NCBI GenBank assembly: GCA_035645695.1
Contig: DASQMC010000061.1
Location: forward strand, 1 to 64,000
Reading direction: 5' to 3'
Length of the DNA stretch: 64,000 bases
Source: JAIVJZ01 sp035645695
GTDB taxonomy: Bacteria > Acidobacteriota > Blastocatellia > Pyrinomonadales > Pyrinomonadaceae
Shown here: positions 16,853 to 25,215 of the stretch, in pieces
Numbering within the stretch: position 1 is the first letter of the stretch
Layout: each line of letters starts with the position of its first letter
Made by a program: the position numbers and the translations under genes
The notes under the pieces: generated by a model
What the model was told of the DNA's origin: nothing
What the model saw: the letters and a program-made list of their open reading frames with translations, nothing else
Database searches by the model: none

Positions 16853-17824
16853 TTACCGGGTGCCGGCGCCGCGCATGATCGTGCCGACCACGGTGCCCGT
16901 CGGCGGCGGATCGTTCACATCTTCGGTCGTGATGAAGAGGCCGAAGTCGCGCAAGCCCGTTTCGGTTCTGATTTCCGCTTCATTGCGCTGGCCGGTGTTC
17001 ACGACCTGACCGAGGCGGTGATACTTGTTGTCGGGGCTGATCGCCCACAGCACGTAGCGTTTGCCGCCGGGGGCTTCCTTCAATTCGTGGAAGCGCATGC
17101 GGATGGTGGTCGCGCCGTCCTTGCGCGGCTCGATGGAGACGTTGGCGCGCGTGCCGGTCATCTCGCCCGCGAAGTTGATCTTCATCTCCGTGTCCGTTCC
17201 CTGACGCCAGTTCGGAATGCCCAGGAGCGGAGCGGTGTAGGCCGGAGTCGCACCGGAAGTCGTCGCCGCCGAGACGCGTTCGCCGACCGCCGCGCCGTCG
17301 CGTTCGCCGCGGCTGCCCATCGGGATCACAGCGAAGCCCTGCGGCACGCCGCTACGGAAGAGGACGGGCGTGTTCTCCGCCATCGTCGTCAGGTTGCCTT
17401 CCGGCGACAGGACGAGCATGAATTTGTCCATGGGCGTCGTGAAAGTCTGCGTCGCCGCGCCGTTCGCCAGCGTGACGGGGCCGAGCAAAGTGAAATTGCC
17501 CGCAGGGTCAACGGCGTAGACGTTGAAGTTGTTCATGTCGCCCGTAATGTTTGAAAGGTCTAAATTGATGCTCGTCGCGTCGCCGCGGCGCATGACGCGG
17601 GCGATACCCTTCGCGCCCGGAATCATCGTCCCCGGCGCGAGGTCAACGACGACTTCTTTGTCCGCCGGATACTGAATCACCGTGTAGCTGCCGTCGGCGT
17701 TCTGGACGGTCTGAGTCTTTTGTGTGGTAACGGTGGTCGTCGTGCGCTCCTGCGCCGCGACAAAAGTGGCGGAAGCGAGGCTCAAGGCGACGCTGCCCGC
17801 AATGCAAAGCATGCGTTTACTCAT
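16853..17824 (-). CDS. Secreted protein with two anti-sigma-K-like (RskA C-terminal-like) segments
   Basis: 323 residues with a clear signal peptide (cleavage after 'FVAAQ' region near 25) and a Thr/Gln-rich mature start. GGAGGAG stands just before the ATG. Two regions ('NFNVYAVDPAGNFTLLGPV' near 100 and 'YVLWAISPDNKYHRLGQVV' near 260) resemble the beta-rich C-terminal domain of RskA-type anti-sigma factors, including 'MDKFMLVLSPEGN'. There is no membrane anchor or sigma-binding domain, so a regulatory role is unlikely. It may be a secreted or surface structural protein. The similarity is from memory of motifs and should be treated as tentative. Confidence 0.65.
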   Translation of the reverse strand: MSKRMLCIAGSVALSLASATFVAAQERTTTTVTTQKTQTVQNADGSYTVIQYPADKEVVVDLAPGTMIPGAKGIARVMRRGDATSINLDLSNITGDMNNFNVYAVDPAGNFTLLGPVTLANGAATQTFTTPMDKFMLVLSPEGNLTTMAENTPVLFRSGVPQGFAVIPMGSRGERDGAAVGERVSAATTSGATPAYTAPLLGIPNWRQGTDTEMKINFAGEMTGTRANVSIEPRKDGATTIRMRFHELKEAPGGKRYVLWAISPDNKYHRLGQVVNTGQRNEAEIRTETGLRDFGLFITTEDVNDPPPTGTVVGTIMRGAGTR

Positions 17825-18197
17825 TTTGGAATTCTCCTCCGAATTTTAAGTTGCTTACGAGGGGGAGGAAGTTTGAAAAGGGGGTTCTCACTTAACAAGT
17901 GAGTGGCAACCGTCATGCCGCGCCGCTCCGGCCATTCCTTCCGAAAAAATGGACGAAATAGCCGGAAATAATCGACAGTGCAGCGAAACGTTACAGTACA
18001 GGCGTGTATGACAAACGAATAACCGGCGACTTGCTAAGCATCTCGCGGAACAGACTGACACGCGCGCCGACACCCGCCGCTCGCGCCGTCCAAAATATTC
18101 GAGAGACACGGTTTTTCAGAGCGGCCGGGTGCGTCCGAGAGGCGCGCGTGGCAGGGCGAGAGACACGCGCGCCCCCCCGAACTGCAAAGCGGTGGCG
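17825..18197. other. Spacer with promoter region of the secreted protein
   Basis: No ORF is supported. A small hairpin (CTCACTT / AAGTGAG, loop AAC) lies at 17887-17903. No convincing -35/-10 pair was identified on the minus strand. Confidence 0.4.
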
Positions 18198-18974
18198 TCA
18201 ATTGATGGTGAATTTTATATCGTCGCCGCTCTCGGCCAGTTTTCGATCCTCGCTGTTATAAGCGTGGACTTGCCAGCGGTATGTGCCTTTTTCGAGGGGC
18301 TTGTCTATCTTGTAGGAAGTTTCTTCGACACGCTCGTTGACGTGTGTGGAGGCGACGGCGGGGTTCTCCGGGTAGATGCTGAACTTGTAATAGGCCGCAT
18401 CGGGGTAGGCGTCCCATTTGAGTTCGGGATTTTGTTCGCTGAGCTTCGCGCCCGCTTTAGGATTGACCACTTTCAGATCGCTCTTGAAGAGGTTGGTCGG
18501 CGCGATGAACAGCGTCTTATCGGCGGCAACGTCGTATTTGGTCGAACTGATTCCGGCGATGCCCGAAGCCGCGAAGATGTAAGAATCCGTCTCGAAGACG
18601 CGCGCCAGCAAACCTTCATAAACTTTCGGCTCGGCATCGGCGATCACATATTCGCCGTTTGCGTCCGTGCGCGCCGTATAGGTTTTTCCGTCGCACCCGC
18701 CGAGGAAGCGGTTGAACGTTTCGCACAACTTGACTTCGATACCCTCGACGGGCTTGCCGTTGTAGAGAACTTTGCCCTGCACGTTACCCTTTCCGGGCGC
18801 GGGCTTCTGTTTCTCGACGCCTCCGGGAACGCTCTCGGACTGAGGCGTCGCGGATGAGCTTGTTGACCTTGCGGCGGTGGGTTGCGAATTCGTGTTGCCG
18901 CCCCCTGTGCAACCCGCCAGCGAGATCGCCGTTACGAAGCAGACGCAGCTAACCAAACACTTCTTAAGCATCAT
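18198..18974 (-). CDS. Lipoprotein with carboxypeptidase-regulatory-like and Fn3-like domains
   Basis: 258 residues from the ATG at 18974, which follows AAGGAAAGG; the frame is open nine codons further. The signal ends in 'SLAGC', a good lipobox, so the protein is lipid-anchored. A Ser/Thr/Pro linker leads to a beta-sandwich of the carboxypeptidase-regulatory type ('VQGKVLYNGKPVEGIEVKL', 'TDANGEYVIADAEP'). A C-terminal Fn3-like part ('ELKWDAYPDAAYYKFSIYP', 'GTYRWQVHAYNSEDRKLAES') follows. Such proteins sit in the outer membrane or periplasm and bind sugars or other proteins. There is no catalytic motif. Nearby genes do not reveal a pathway. Confidence 0.75.
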   Translation of the reverse strand: MMLKKCLVSCVCFVTAISLAGCTGGGNTNSQPTAARSTSSSATPQSESVPGGVEKQKPAPGKGNVQGKVLYNGKPVEGIEVKLCETFNRFLGGCDGKTYTARTDANGEYVIADAEPKVYEGLLARVFETDSYIFAASGIAGISSTKYDVAADKTLFIAPTNLFKSDLKVVNPKAGAKLSEQNPELKWDAYPDAAYYKFSIYPENPAVASTHVNERVEETSYKIDKPLEKGTYRWQVHAYNSEDRKLAESGDDIKFTIN

Positions 18975-19245
18975 ATGAACCTTTCCTTTGTGACTCCGCA
19001 AGCGGGGGAACCGGGAGCGATTCGTACCATGTGGATGCCGCCCGGCGGCAACTTAAGCGCGCGTCTTTAAGGGTTGGTGAAACCGCCGGCGACAAATGAT
19101 GTTCACAATGTTAGAGCGAGGGTATTGCTCGAAATCGGGTTATGAATAATTTACGACGAAGAGGGCGGATCGGGGAAGCATTAAATTAGATTTCGTGTCG
19201 TCCGGCGAGCCGGGGCAGCGTTCGTGCGGCCACCCGCGCCCTCTG
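18975..19245. other. Non-coding stretch between lipoprotein gene and duplicated gene end
   Basis: This holds the upstream region of the lipoprotein gene and otherwise nothing recognisable. It is followed directly by the duplicated dehydrogenase tail at 19246. Confidence 0.4.
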
Positions 19246-19317
19246 TCAGTAGGCGCGCAGTTCGATGACGGCGCGCAGCACGTGGTCGCGCTGGGGGAAG
19301 GTGGCGTCTTCGAGTTG
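19246..19317 (-). pseudogene. Displaced copy of the 3' end of the E1 dehydrogenase gene
   Basis: Read on the minus strand this encodes 'QLEDATFPQRDHVLRAVIEL' plus RAY and a stop. The true gene ends 'QLEDAILPQPDDVLRAITEL' plus RAY. About 63 of 71 bases match 20099-20170, with several amino-acid changes. No start or upstream coding part remains. Together with the real gene end it brackets the toxin-antitoxin genes, as if a segment had been inserted at the gene's 3' end with its own diverged copy, or as if a second paralog had been deleted. Confidence 0.7.
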
Positions 19318-19328
19318 AGATAGCGTCT

Positions 19329-19682
19329 TTAGATGTGAAAGATTATTGCCTGTTGATTTATTTCGATGAAATCAAAGATGTCTAACTGGATTGCAATGTT
19401 GTTCAGATTCAATGAGAAAAGCGATTCCAATTCGACGTTGCTGATGTTCCCGGTTGAGACCAGTAACAACTTGGAGGGTGTTCGGTGCAAGAGAAAGGAG
19501 TTGACGAAATCTGCATCTTTGGTGACGACAACATATCCTCCCTGCGATGACATTTCGTTGATCATCGAATCCGGCGTGCGATTACCAAGCGGCAAGTCAA
19601 GCGTGTGAATCGCTTCATGCCCGGCCTCCCTCAACCGGGAGGCAAGCCGCCGCGGGAGATGCGCATCAACTAGGAACTTCAT
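19329..19682 (-). CDS. DUF5615 PIN-like toxin
   Basis: 117 residues. The start 'MKFLVDAHLPRRLASRLREAGH' with an early Asp, 'RTPDSMINEM' and 'VVVTKDADFVNSF' are the conserved blocks of the DUF5615 (Mut7-C-like PIN) family, with Asp6, Asp near 38 and the 'DAD' pair likely binding metal. PIN toxins of this type cut RNA. The gene overlaps its partner by four bases (the antitoxin stop overlaps this ATG), a usual toxin-antitoxin arrangement. Local GC is lower than the chromosome, which suggests transfer. It lies between the duplicated ends of the dehydrogenase gene. Confidence 0.85.
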   Translation of the reverse strand: MKFLVDAHLPRRLASRLREAGHEAIHTLDLPLGNRTPDSMINEMSSQGGYVVVTKDADFVNSFLLHRTPSKLLLVSTGNISNVELESLFSLNLNNIAIQLDIFDFIEINQQAIIFHI

Positions 19683-19909
19683 GCCAACAGCGGTTCGAGA
19701 CGCTTGATTTGACTGAGCCGCGCGGCAAATGAGAGAGCCGCCAAAATATCCTCGCGTTCGAGGTCTTCATAATCGGCCAGTATCTCTTCACTAGTCATCC
19801 CCGAACTAAGCAATTCAAGAATCGTTTCCACCGGGTAGCGCAACCCGCGAATACAAGGTTTACCGTGGCAGATGTTAGGGTCGGTTGTGATCCGCTCGTC
19901 GATATTCAT
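19679..19909 (-). CDS. DUF433 antitoxin
   Basis: 76 residues, upstream of and overlapping the toxin. The DUF433 signature is complete: 'DPNICHGKPCIRGLRYPVET' followed by 'LLSSGMTSEEILADYEDLE' and a helical tail. The family is a winged-helix-like antitoxin regularly paired with DUF5615. It should bind the toxin and autoregulate the operon; the promoter would lie within 19910-20000, where the sequence is AT-rich, but no palindrome was identified. A purine-rich GGGAGGAAT precedes the ATG. Confidence 0.9.
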   Translation of the reverse strand: MNIDERITTDPNICHGKPCIRGLRYPVETILELLSSGMTSEEILADYEDLEREDILAALSFAARLSQIKRLEPLLA

Positions 19910-20098
19910 AGATTCCTCCCGTCAAGAAATTGCAGATAGTTCTTAAACCGACCTCACACTTTCTTCATACGACAACGTCTTTCGGGATGTCGAATGTTTG
20001 ACACACCATTATATCTCAATGCTCTGTGAATAAAAGAAAAAGGGGTGGCCGCTCGTCGCGCCCGCCCCTGCTGCCGTGTGGATAGAAGAGCCGCGCCG

Positions 20099-22216
20099 TT
20101 AGTAAGCGCGCAGTTCGGTGATGGCGCGCAGCACGTCGTCGGGTTGGGGGAGGATGGCGTCTTCGAGTTGCGGCGCGTAGGCGACGAAGGTGTCGAGCGC
20201 GGCGACGCGGCGAACGGGCGCGTCGAGATACTCGAACAGTTCGTCGCCGATGCGTGCGGCGACTTCAGCGCCGAAGCCGTGTGTGCGCGTGTCTTCGTGC
20301 GCGACGATGACGCGGCTCGTTTTCCTGACGGTCGCTGCGACCGCTTCCCAGTCGTAGGGCGCGAGCGTGCGCAGGTCTATGATCTCGACGCTGATGCCCT
20401 GCGCCTCGGCCTGTTTGGCGGCGACGAGGGAGCGTTGGACGAGCGCGCCGTAGGTGATGATAGAAAGGTCTGTGCCTTCGCGCACGAGCCGCGCCTTGCC
20501 GAAGGGGATCATAAAGTTGTCGGGCGGGTATTGGGACTTGTTGTACGCCTGACGATAGAGATGTTTGTGTTCGAGAAAGAGCACGGGGTCGTCCGAACGA
20601 ATGGCCGTGCGCAGGAGGCCGTTGGCGTCGAGCGCGTTCGAGGGATAGACGACGCGCAGGCCCGGAATGTGCGTAAAGAGCGTGTCGCCCGATTGCGAGT
20701 GGTAGACCGCGCCGCCCTTGAGATAGCCGCCGACGGGGCAGCGAATGACGATGGGCGCTTTGAAGTCGTTGGCCGAGCGCCAGCGCATCAGCGCGAGTTC
20801 GTTTCTGATCTGGTGATAGGCAGGCCAGATGTAGTCGAAGAACTGAATCTCGACGACGGGTTTCAACCCGCGCGTCGCCATGCCGATAGCGCGGCCGACG
20901 ATGTTGGCCTCGGCTAAGGGCGAGTTGAAGACGCGCGCCGATCCGAAGTTGCGCTGCAAGTTGGCCGTCACTTTGAAGACGCCGCCCTTACCTTTAACCT
21001 TGCCGAGGTTCTCCTCGCGCGACACGTCGGCCACGTCTTCGCCGAAGACGACGATGCGCGGGTCGCGCGCCATCTCCTCGTGCAGGCAACGGTTGATGTT
21101 GTCAACCATCGTGCCCGTGTTGCCCGATAGCTCCGCGCCCGCCTCCGTGTCGAACTCCGCGGAAGTGGGGTCAACGTCGGGCGAATAGACGAACCGCTCG
21201 GCCGTCTCGGGCGCGGGCTGCGCGCTCTGGAGCGCGATGTCCGCCGCCTCACTCACAACGGCGTCAACCTCATCTTTCAACTTCTGCAACTCTTCCTGCG
21301 TGACGAAGCCTTCTTCCACAAGCAGCGCGCCGAAACGTTTGACGGGGTCGCGTTCGGCGTCGGACGTGCGTTCCTCGTCGGGGCGGTAGAGTTTTTCGTC
21401 GTCCGAGAGCGAGTGCGAATAGGGGCGGATCACTTTGGCGTGGACGAGCGCCGGGCCGCGTCGCGCGCGACAATATTCGACGGCGCGCGTGAGCGCCTCC
21501 AGCGATTCAATCGGGTCTGTGCCGTCGCACTTCTGCAAGTAGAGGTCGGGGAAGCCCGCGACGAGACGCGACACGTCGCCGCCCGCCGTCTGCACTTCGA
21601 CCGGCACGCTGATCGCGTAGCCGTTGTCTTCCACGAGGAACAGCACGGGCAACTTCAAGTTGCTCGCCGTGTTCAGAGCTTCCCAGAACTCGCCCTGACT
21701 CGTCGTGCCGTCGCCGGTCGAGACGTAGACCACTTCGTCCGCGTGAAAATTCCCGGCGCGCTCCTTCAACTCCTCGATCAGTCCGGAGCGATAGCCCGCC
21801 TCCGCGCAGCCGACCGCCTGCAAAAACTGCGTGCCCGTCGGCGACGATTGCGAGACGATGTTGAGTTTCTTATGACCCCAGTGCGAGGGCATCTGGCGGC
21901 CGTGCGAGTTCGGGTCGGCCTCCGCGCCGACGGCCGAGAGCAGTTGTTCGAGCGGCGTCATGCCGAGTTGCAGGCAGAGCGCGCGGTCGCGATAGTAGGG
22001 GTAGAACCAATCGTAGCCGGGGCGCAACGCCATCGCGGCGGCCGTCAACACGGCCTCGTGCCCCGCGCCGCTGATCTGGAAAAAGATTTTGTTCTGACCC
22101 TTGAGTTGAATCTCTTTGTCGTCAACGCGCCGCGACATGTACATCGTGCGGTAGATCGCGAGCATCTGCTCTCGGTCTAGCCCGCGGTATTCACGCGCCT
22201 TCAATTCGGTCGCCAT
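20099..22216 (-). CDS. Fused alpha/beta E1 of a branched-chain 2-oxoacid dehydrogenase
   Basis: 705 residues from the ATG at 22216, preceded by AGGAG. The N-terminal half (about 1-340) is the alpha part with the thiamine diphosphate motif 'GDGTTSQGEFWEALN' through 'EDNGYAIS'. The C-terminal half (about 370-705) is the beta part ('VVFGEDVAD', 'GRAIGMATRGLKPVVEIQF', 'APIVIRCPVGGY', 'THGFGAEVAARI'). Together they decarboxylate branched-chain 2-oxoacids and pass the acyl group to an E2 lipoamide carrier; E2 and E3 are not in the window. The nearby acyl-CoA dehydrogenase fits valine/leucine/isoleucine breakdown or branched fatty-acid supply. Its last codons are duplicated at 19246. Confidence 0.92.
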   Translation of the reverse strand: MATELKAREYRGLDREQMLAIYRTMYMSRRVDDKEIQLKGQNKIFFQISGAGHEAVLTAAAMALRPGYDWFYPYYRDRALCLQLGMTPLEQLLSAVGAEADPNSHGRQMPSHWGHKKLNIVSQSSPTGTQFLQAVGCAEAGYRSGLIEELKERAGNFHADEVVYVSTGDGTTSQGEFWEALNTASNLKLPVLFLVEDNGYAISVPVEVQTAGGDVSRLVAGFPDLYLQKCDGTDPIESLEALTRAVEYCRARRGPALVHAKVIRPYSHSLSDDEKLYRPDEERTSDAERDPVKRFGALLVEEGFVTQEELQKLKDEVDAVVSEAADIALQSAQPAPETAERFVYSPDVDPTSAEFDTEAGAELSGNTGTMVDNINRCLHEEMARDPRIVVFGEDVADVSREENLGKVKGKGGVFKVTANLQRNFGSARVFNSPLAEANIVGRAIGMATRGLKPVVEIQFFDYIWPAYHQIRNELALMRWRSANDFKAPIVIRCPVGGYLKGGAVYHSQSGDTLFTHIPGLRVVYPSNALDANGLLRTAIRSDDPVLFLEHKHLYRQAYNKSQYPPDNFMIPFGKARLVREGTDLSIITYGALVQRSLVAAKQAEAQGISVEIIDLRTLAPYDWEAVAATVRKTSRVIVAHEDTRTHGFGAEVAARIGDELFEYLDAPVRRVAALDTFVAYAPQLEDAILPQPDDVLRAITELRAY

Positions 22217-22359
22217 GCTGTTACTACTCCTGCTTCTTGAATAATCGAAATTTAATAAACCTTCGCGCGGTCTCATTGCAAGCCGCGGGATTCGAGTTTC
22301 CGCTTAAAAGGTCGCGCCAGTTTCCCGCAAAGTAACCGGCGCGCCCGGCGAGGCGGCGC

Positions 22360-24612
22360 TCACTCGACCGTGAAATTAACACGCTGCGAGGCGCTCGTCT
22401 TCGCCACGCGGTCAATCGCCGTGACTTGCAGCACGTAGCGCCCGACGACGAGCGAGGCGAGCGATATTTCCGCCCCGTAAGCGATCCGCGAAAAGTCCTG
22501 CCCTTCGGGCGACACCTTGCGCAATTCGTCCGTCACCACGGGCTGGTCGTTACGAAAAATCTGTATCTGGAGAACCACGTCGGGGCGCGCGCCGGGCGCG
22601 TTCTGCGTCGCCGCGTTATAGATAAAGGTCAGGAAGCGCAGGTGTGAATCGCGTGCGAAGCGGCGGTCGCCGCTGTACTGCCCGATGAAGTTGCCCGCAT
22701 CGGCGGCTGCCGCCGCCGCCTCGGCCTTCGCCGTGCGTTCGCCGAGTTGCAGGCTGGCGAGGGCGAGACGGCGCGACTTGAGGTCTGGAATCTCCACCCA
22801 CTGCGTCGCGCCGCCGATGCGACCGCTCTGCGCGTCGCGCGCCGCCACGCGCACCTGATAGAGGCCGGGGGCGAGGCCGACTTGATGGCTGTATAAAACG
22901 CTCCGGCGCGATCCTTCCTCCCGCGCCGCCCCTTGCGTCGCCTGCCCATTCGCCTGCCCATTCGCCTGCCCGGTTGCCTGCCCGGTTGCCTGACGGCCGG
23001 AGACGGAGGGCGAGACGCTCAGGCGTTCCCTGAAGCGAGAGCCGGACTTGCCCTGCATGTTATAGACGTGGCCTTCGATGTCGAGCGCGCCCTCGTTTTT
23101 CCCGCCCGCCGCATCGAGCGCGAGGGCTTCATACGGGACGGCCACGGTTGCCGTCAACACCACTCCGTTCTTCGGCGTGTCAACGTAATTGACGGTCAGG
23201 TAGGTCGGCAGGTCGGCCGCCGGATAGACGGCGGCGACTGCGGCGCGCAGTTCTTCGGCGGGCGTCTTCGCCCTATCCTGCGACGGCCGTTTGCTCGCGC
23301 TCGCTTTAACCACTCCTTCGTCGGGCGCTCTCTGGAGAAAGCCGCGCTGCGCGAGCACGTTCAAGTCCGGGCGTCCCTTGACGCTGACTTCGAGGCGGCG
23401 AAACTTCGCGCCCTTCTGTTCGCCGCCCGCCGGTTGCCACGCCAGCACGTAGTAGGCGGCAGTCTCCTTGACGGTCTGACGGATGGCCGCGTCGATGGCA
23501 TTCGTGTTGAGCAAAGCGCGCCCGCCCGTATCTTCCGCAATCGCGCGCAACGACTCCTGCGTGGCGGGCAACTCTCCGATGTTCGCACGCGAAGCCCGCA
23601 CGTCGAAGATGCCCCGGCTGCCCGCGTCGAGCGACGGGTCAACGGCGAGGCCGCGCGCGTCGGCCGTGTAAATCACCACGCCGCTGCGCGCCGCCGCGTC
23701 GGTCAGTCTGCGCAGTTGCTCGGTCATGCTCGACTCGCTCGGGCGGAGCAGGAAACCGTCGGACAGGAAAAAGACGACCTTGCGGCCGGGGAGCGCGGCG
23801 GCGTTTCGCACCAGGCTGGCGAGCGATGAGAGCGTGTTATTCGTGCGCGCCGCCGACTGCCTGAGAATTTGCTCGGCGCGTCCCCTGACGATGCTTTCGG
23901 CGGAATCACGGGGCACCATCTCCCTGAGCAGCGGCTCCATGAAGAAAGCCAGCACCTCGCGGTCGTGCTTCTCCTGAATGGCGAGCGCGAGATACTCGGA
24001 CATGGGCGGGTCTTGCGAGTCGGCCGTGTTATGCGGCAGCGGCGTGAGACGCTCGGTCGCGGTGCGAAGCACGGTTTTGTTGTCGGTCAACTGCTGTAGG
24101 AAACCTAGCTGGCCGCTCGCCGACGTGACGACGGCCTGATCGTTCTGCCCCACTTCCCGGTCGATGAATTGCAGGATCGTTTTGCGCGCGCGCATCATGC
24201 CGTCGGCCTGCATGTGCAGGTCGTCCACAAAAAAGAAGAACGCGCGCCCGCGATCCGGCAGGCCGAGGCCACGGCGCGCCCCGTTCTTTTCCAGCGCGGC
24301 CGGAGACTTGCCGCGCGCCGCCATCAACGCCTCTTCGCTCGTGCTGCCCGCCGTCACCATTTCAAAGAACGAGATCGGCTGCGGCCGTCCATCGACGCGC
24401 AACTCGAATTGCTCGGCCTTCAAATTCTCGACGAAACGCCCCGCCTTATCCAGCACCGTCACGGCCGCCTGCACGAGTTCCGTGTTGACTTTGACCAGTT
24501 CGTCCTGATCCTGCGTTGGATTTTGGGTCTGCCCGGCGACGGGAATCCGCGCGCACAGAGAGAGAATCAAAAAGAAGGCCGAGGCGCGGCTTGAGGTCTT
24601 GAAAAATCGCAT
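22360..24612 (-). CDS. Secreted VWFA-related protein, acidobacterial type
   Basis: 750 residues with a signal peptide (cleavage near 'VAGQ'). It opens with 'ELVQAAVTVLDKAGRFVENL' and 'FELRVDGRPQPISFFEM', then a von Willebrand A-like domain ('RAFFFFVDDLHMQADGMMRA', 'KVVFFLSDGFL', 'VVIYTADARGL'). This layout is that of the VWFA-related domain described mainly in Acidobacteria. The C-terminal half is beta-rich and includes a low-complexity tract of ATGQ/ANGQ units near residue 540-560, encoded by a 12-base repeat at about 22935-22990. The metal-ion site is degenerate ('DDLHMQ'). The role is unknown; extracellular binding or adhesion is typical for VWA. Confidence 0.85.
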   Translation of the reverse strand: MRFFKTSSRASAFFLILSLCARIPVAGQTQNPTQDQDELVKVNTELVQAAVTVLDKAGRFVENLKAEQFELRVDGRPQPISFFEMVTAGSTSEEALMAARGKSPAALEKNGARRGLGLPDRGRAFFFFVDDLHMQADGMMRARKTILQFIDREVGQNDQAVVTSASGQLGFLQQLTDNKTVLRTATERLTPLPHNTADSQDPPMSEYLALAIQEKHDREVLAFFMEPLLREMVPRDSAESIVRGRAEQILRQSAARTNNTLSSLASLVRNAAALPGRKVVFFLSDGFLLRPSESSMTEQLRRLTDAAARSGVVIYTADARGLAVDPSLDAGSRGIFDVRASRANIGELPATQESLRAIAEDTGGRALLNTNAIDAAIRQTVKETAAYYVLAWQPAGGEQKGAKFRRLEVSVKGRPDLNVLAQRGFLQRAPDEGVVKASASKRPSQDRAKTPAEELRAAVAAVYPAADLPTYLTVNYVDTPKNGVVLTATVAVPYEALALDAAGGKNEGALDIEGHVYNMQGKSGSRFRERLSVSPSVSGRQATGQATGQANGQANGQATQGAAREEGSRRSVLYSHQVGLAPGLYQVRVAARDAQSGRIGGATQWVEIPDLKSRRLALASLQLGERTAKAEAAAAAADAGNFIGQYSGDRRFARDSHLRFLTFIYNAATQNAPGARPDVVLQIQIFRNDQPVVTDELRKVSPEGQDFSRIAYGAEISLASLVVGRYVLQVTAIDRVAKTSASQRVNFTVE

Positions 24613-24820
24613 AAAAGGGACATCCCGGCAAAAAGACCCGAAGGCGAAAGGAGTAGCTCGTGGAAGTGCGCGCTTTTAAATTGGCACGGGCGAGTCCTCT
24701 AAGTATTCGCTGCGGGGTTTTGAAATCGGCAACGGGCGCTGGGGGCGTCCGGCGCTTCGAGGCCGCGCGGGGGAGCGGCAGTCGCGCCCGCCGCTCATGT
24801 CTCGTGCCGCGTGCCGTTAG

Positions 24821-25138
24821 TTAATCTTCGTACTCGTTCTCAAGCGTCATGCGATAGTCTTCGGCCATGGAAGGGTGGCCGTGGGCGGTCGCCACTTCGA
24901 TGCCGCGACGGTAGGCCGCGCGTGCGGCGTCGCGGTTGCCGAGGCGTTCGTGCGCCTGCGCGAGCATGCCGTAAGCGTTGCCTTCGTCGTTGAAGAGTTG
25001 GAGATATTTCGTCAGCGAGGCGATCACGTCGGCGTGCCGCCCCGCCTTCTCGTATTCCTTCGCCAGCCCGAACAACACCATCGTATTGTCGGGATCGCTC
25101 TCAAGCATCTGCTCGAAGACTTCTATACGTGAAGACAT
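24821..25138 (-). CDS. Small TPR-repeat protein
   Basis: 105 residues made up of about three tetratricopeptide units: 'ESDPDNTMVLFGLAKEYEKA', 'VIASLTKYLQLFNDEGNAYG' and 'LAQAHERLGNRDAARAAYRR', with an acidic tail. There is no signal peptide. TPRs mediate protein contacts; no partner is evident from the context. It precedes, on the same strand, nothing obviously related: the acyl-CoA dehydrogenase gene upstream is separated by a repeat hairpin only 75 bases long, so co-transcription is possible. Confidence 0.8.
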   Translation of the reverse strand: MSSRIEVFEQMLESDPDNTMVLFGLAKEYEKAGRHADVIASLTKYLQLFNDEGNAYGMLAQAHERLGNRDAARAAYRRGIEVATAHGHPSMAEDYRMTLENEYED

Positions 25139-25140
25139 AA

Positions 25141-25210
25141 TTCGTGAATCGTGAATCGTAAATCGTGAATAGAAGAAGACGGGTTTTATCTATTCACGAT
25201 TCACGATTTA
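25141..25210. repeat. Heptamer-repeat hairpin (AATCGTG units)
   Basis: Left units run from 25141 to 25172 and the complementary units (CTATTCACGATTCACG) from 25190 to 25210, with one mismatch. The loop AAGAAGACGGGTTTTAT is close to that of the element at 57012. It fills the whole gap between the TPR and acyl-CoA dehydrogenase genes. Confidence 0.85.
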
Positions 25211-25215
25211 CCTTC

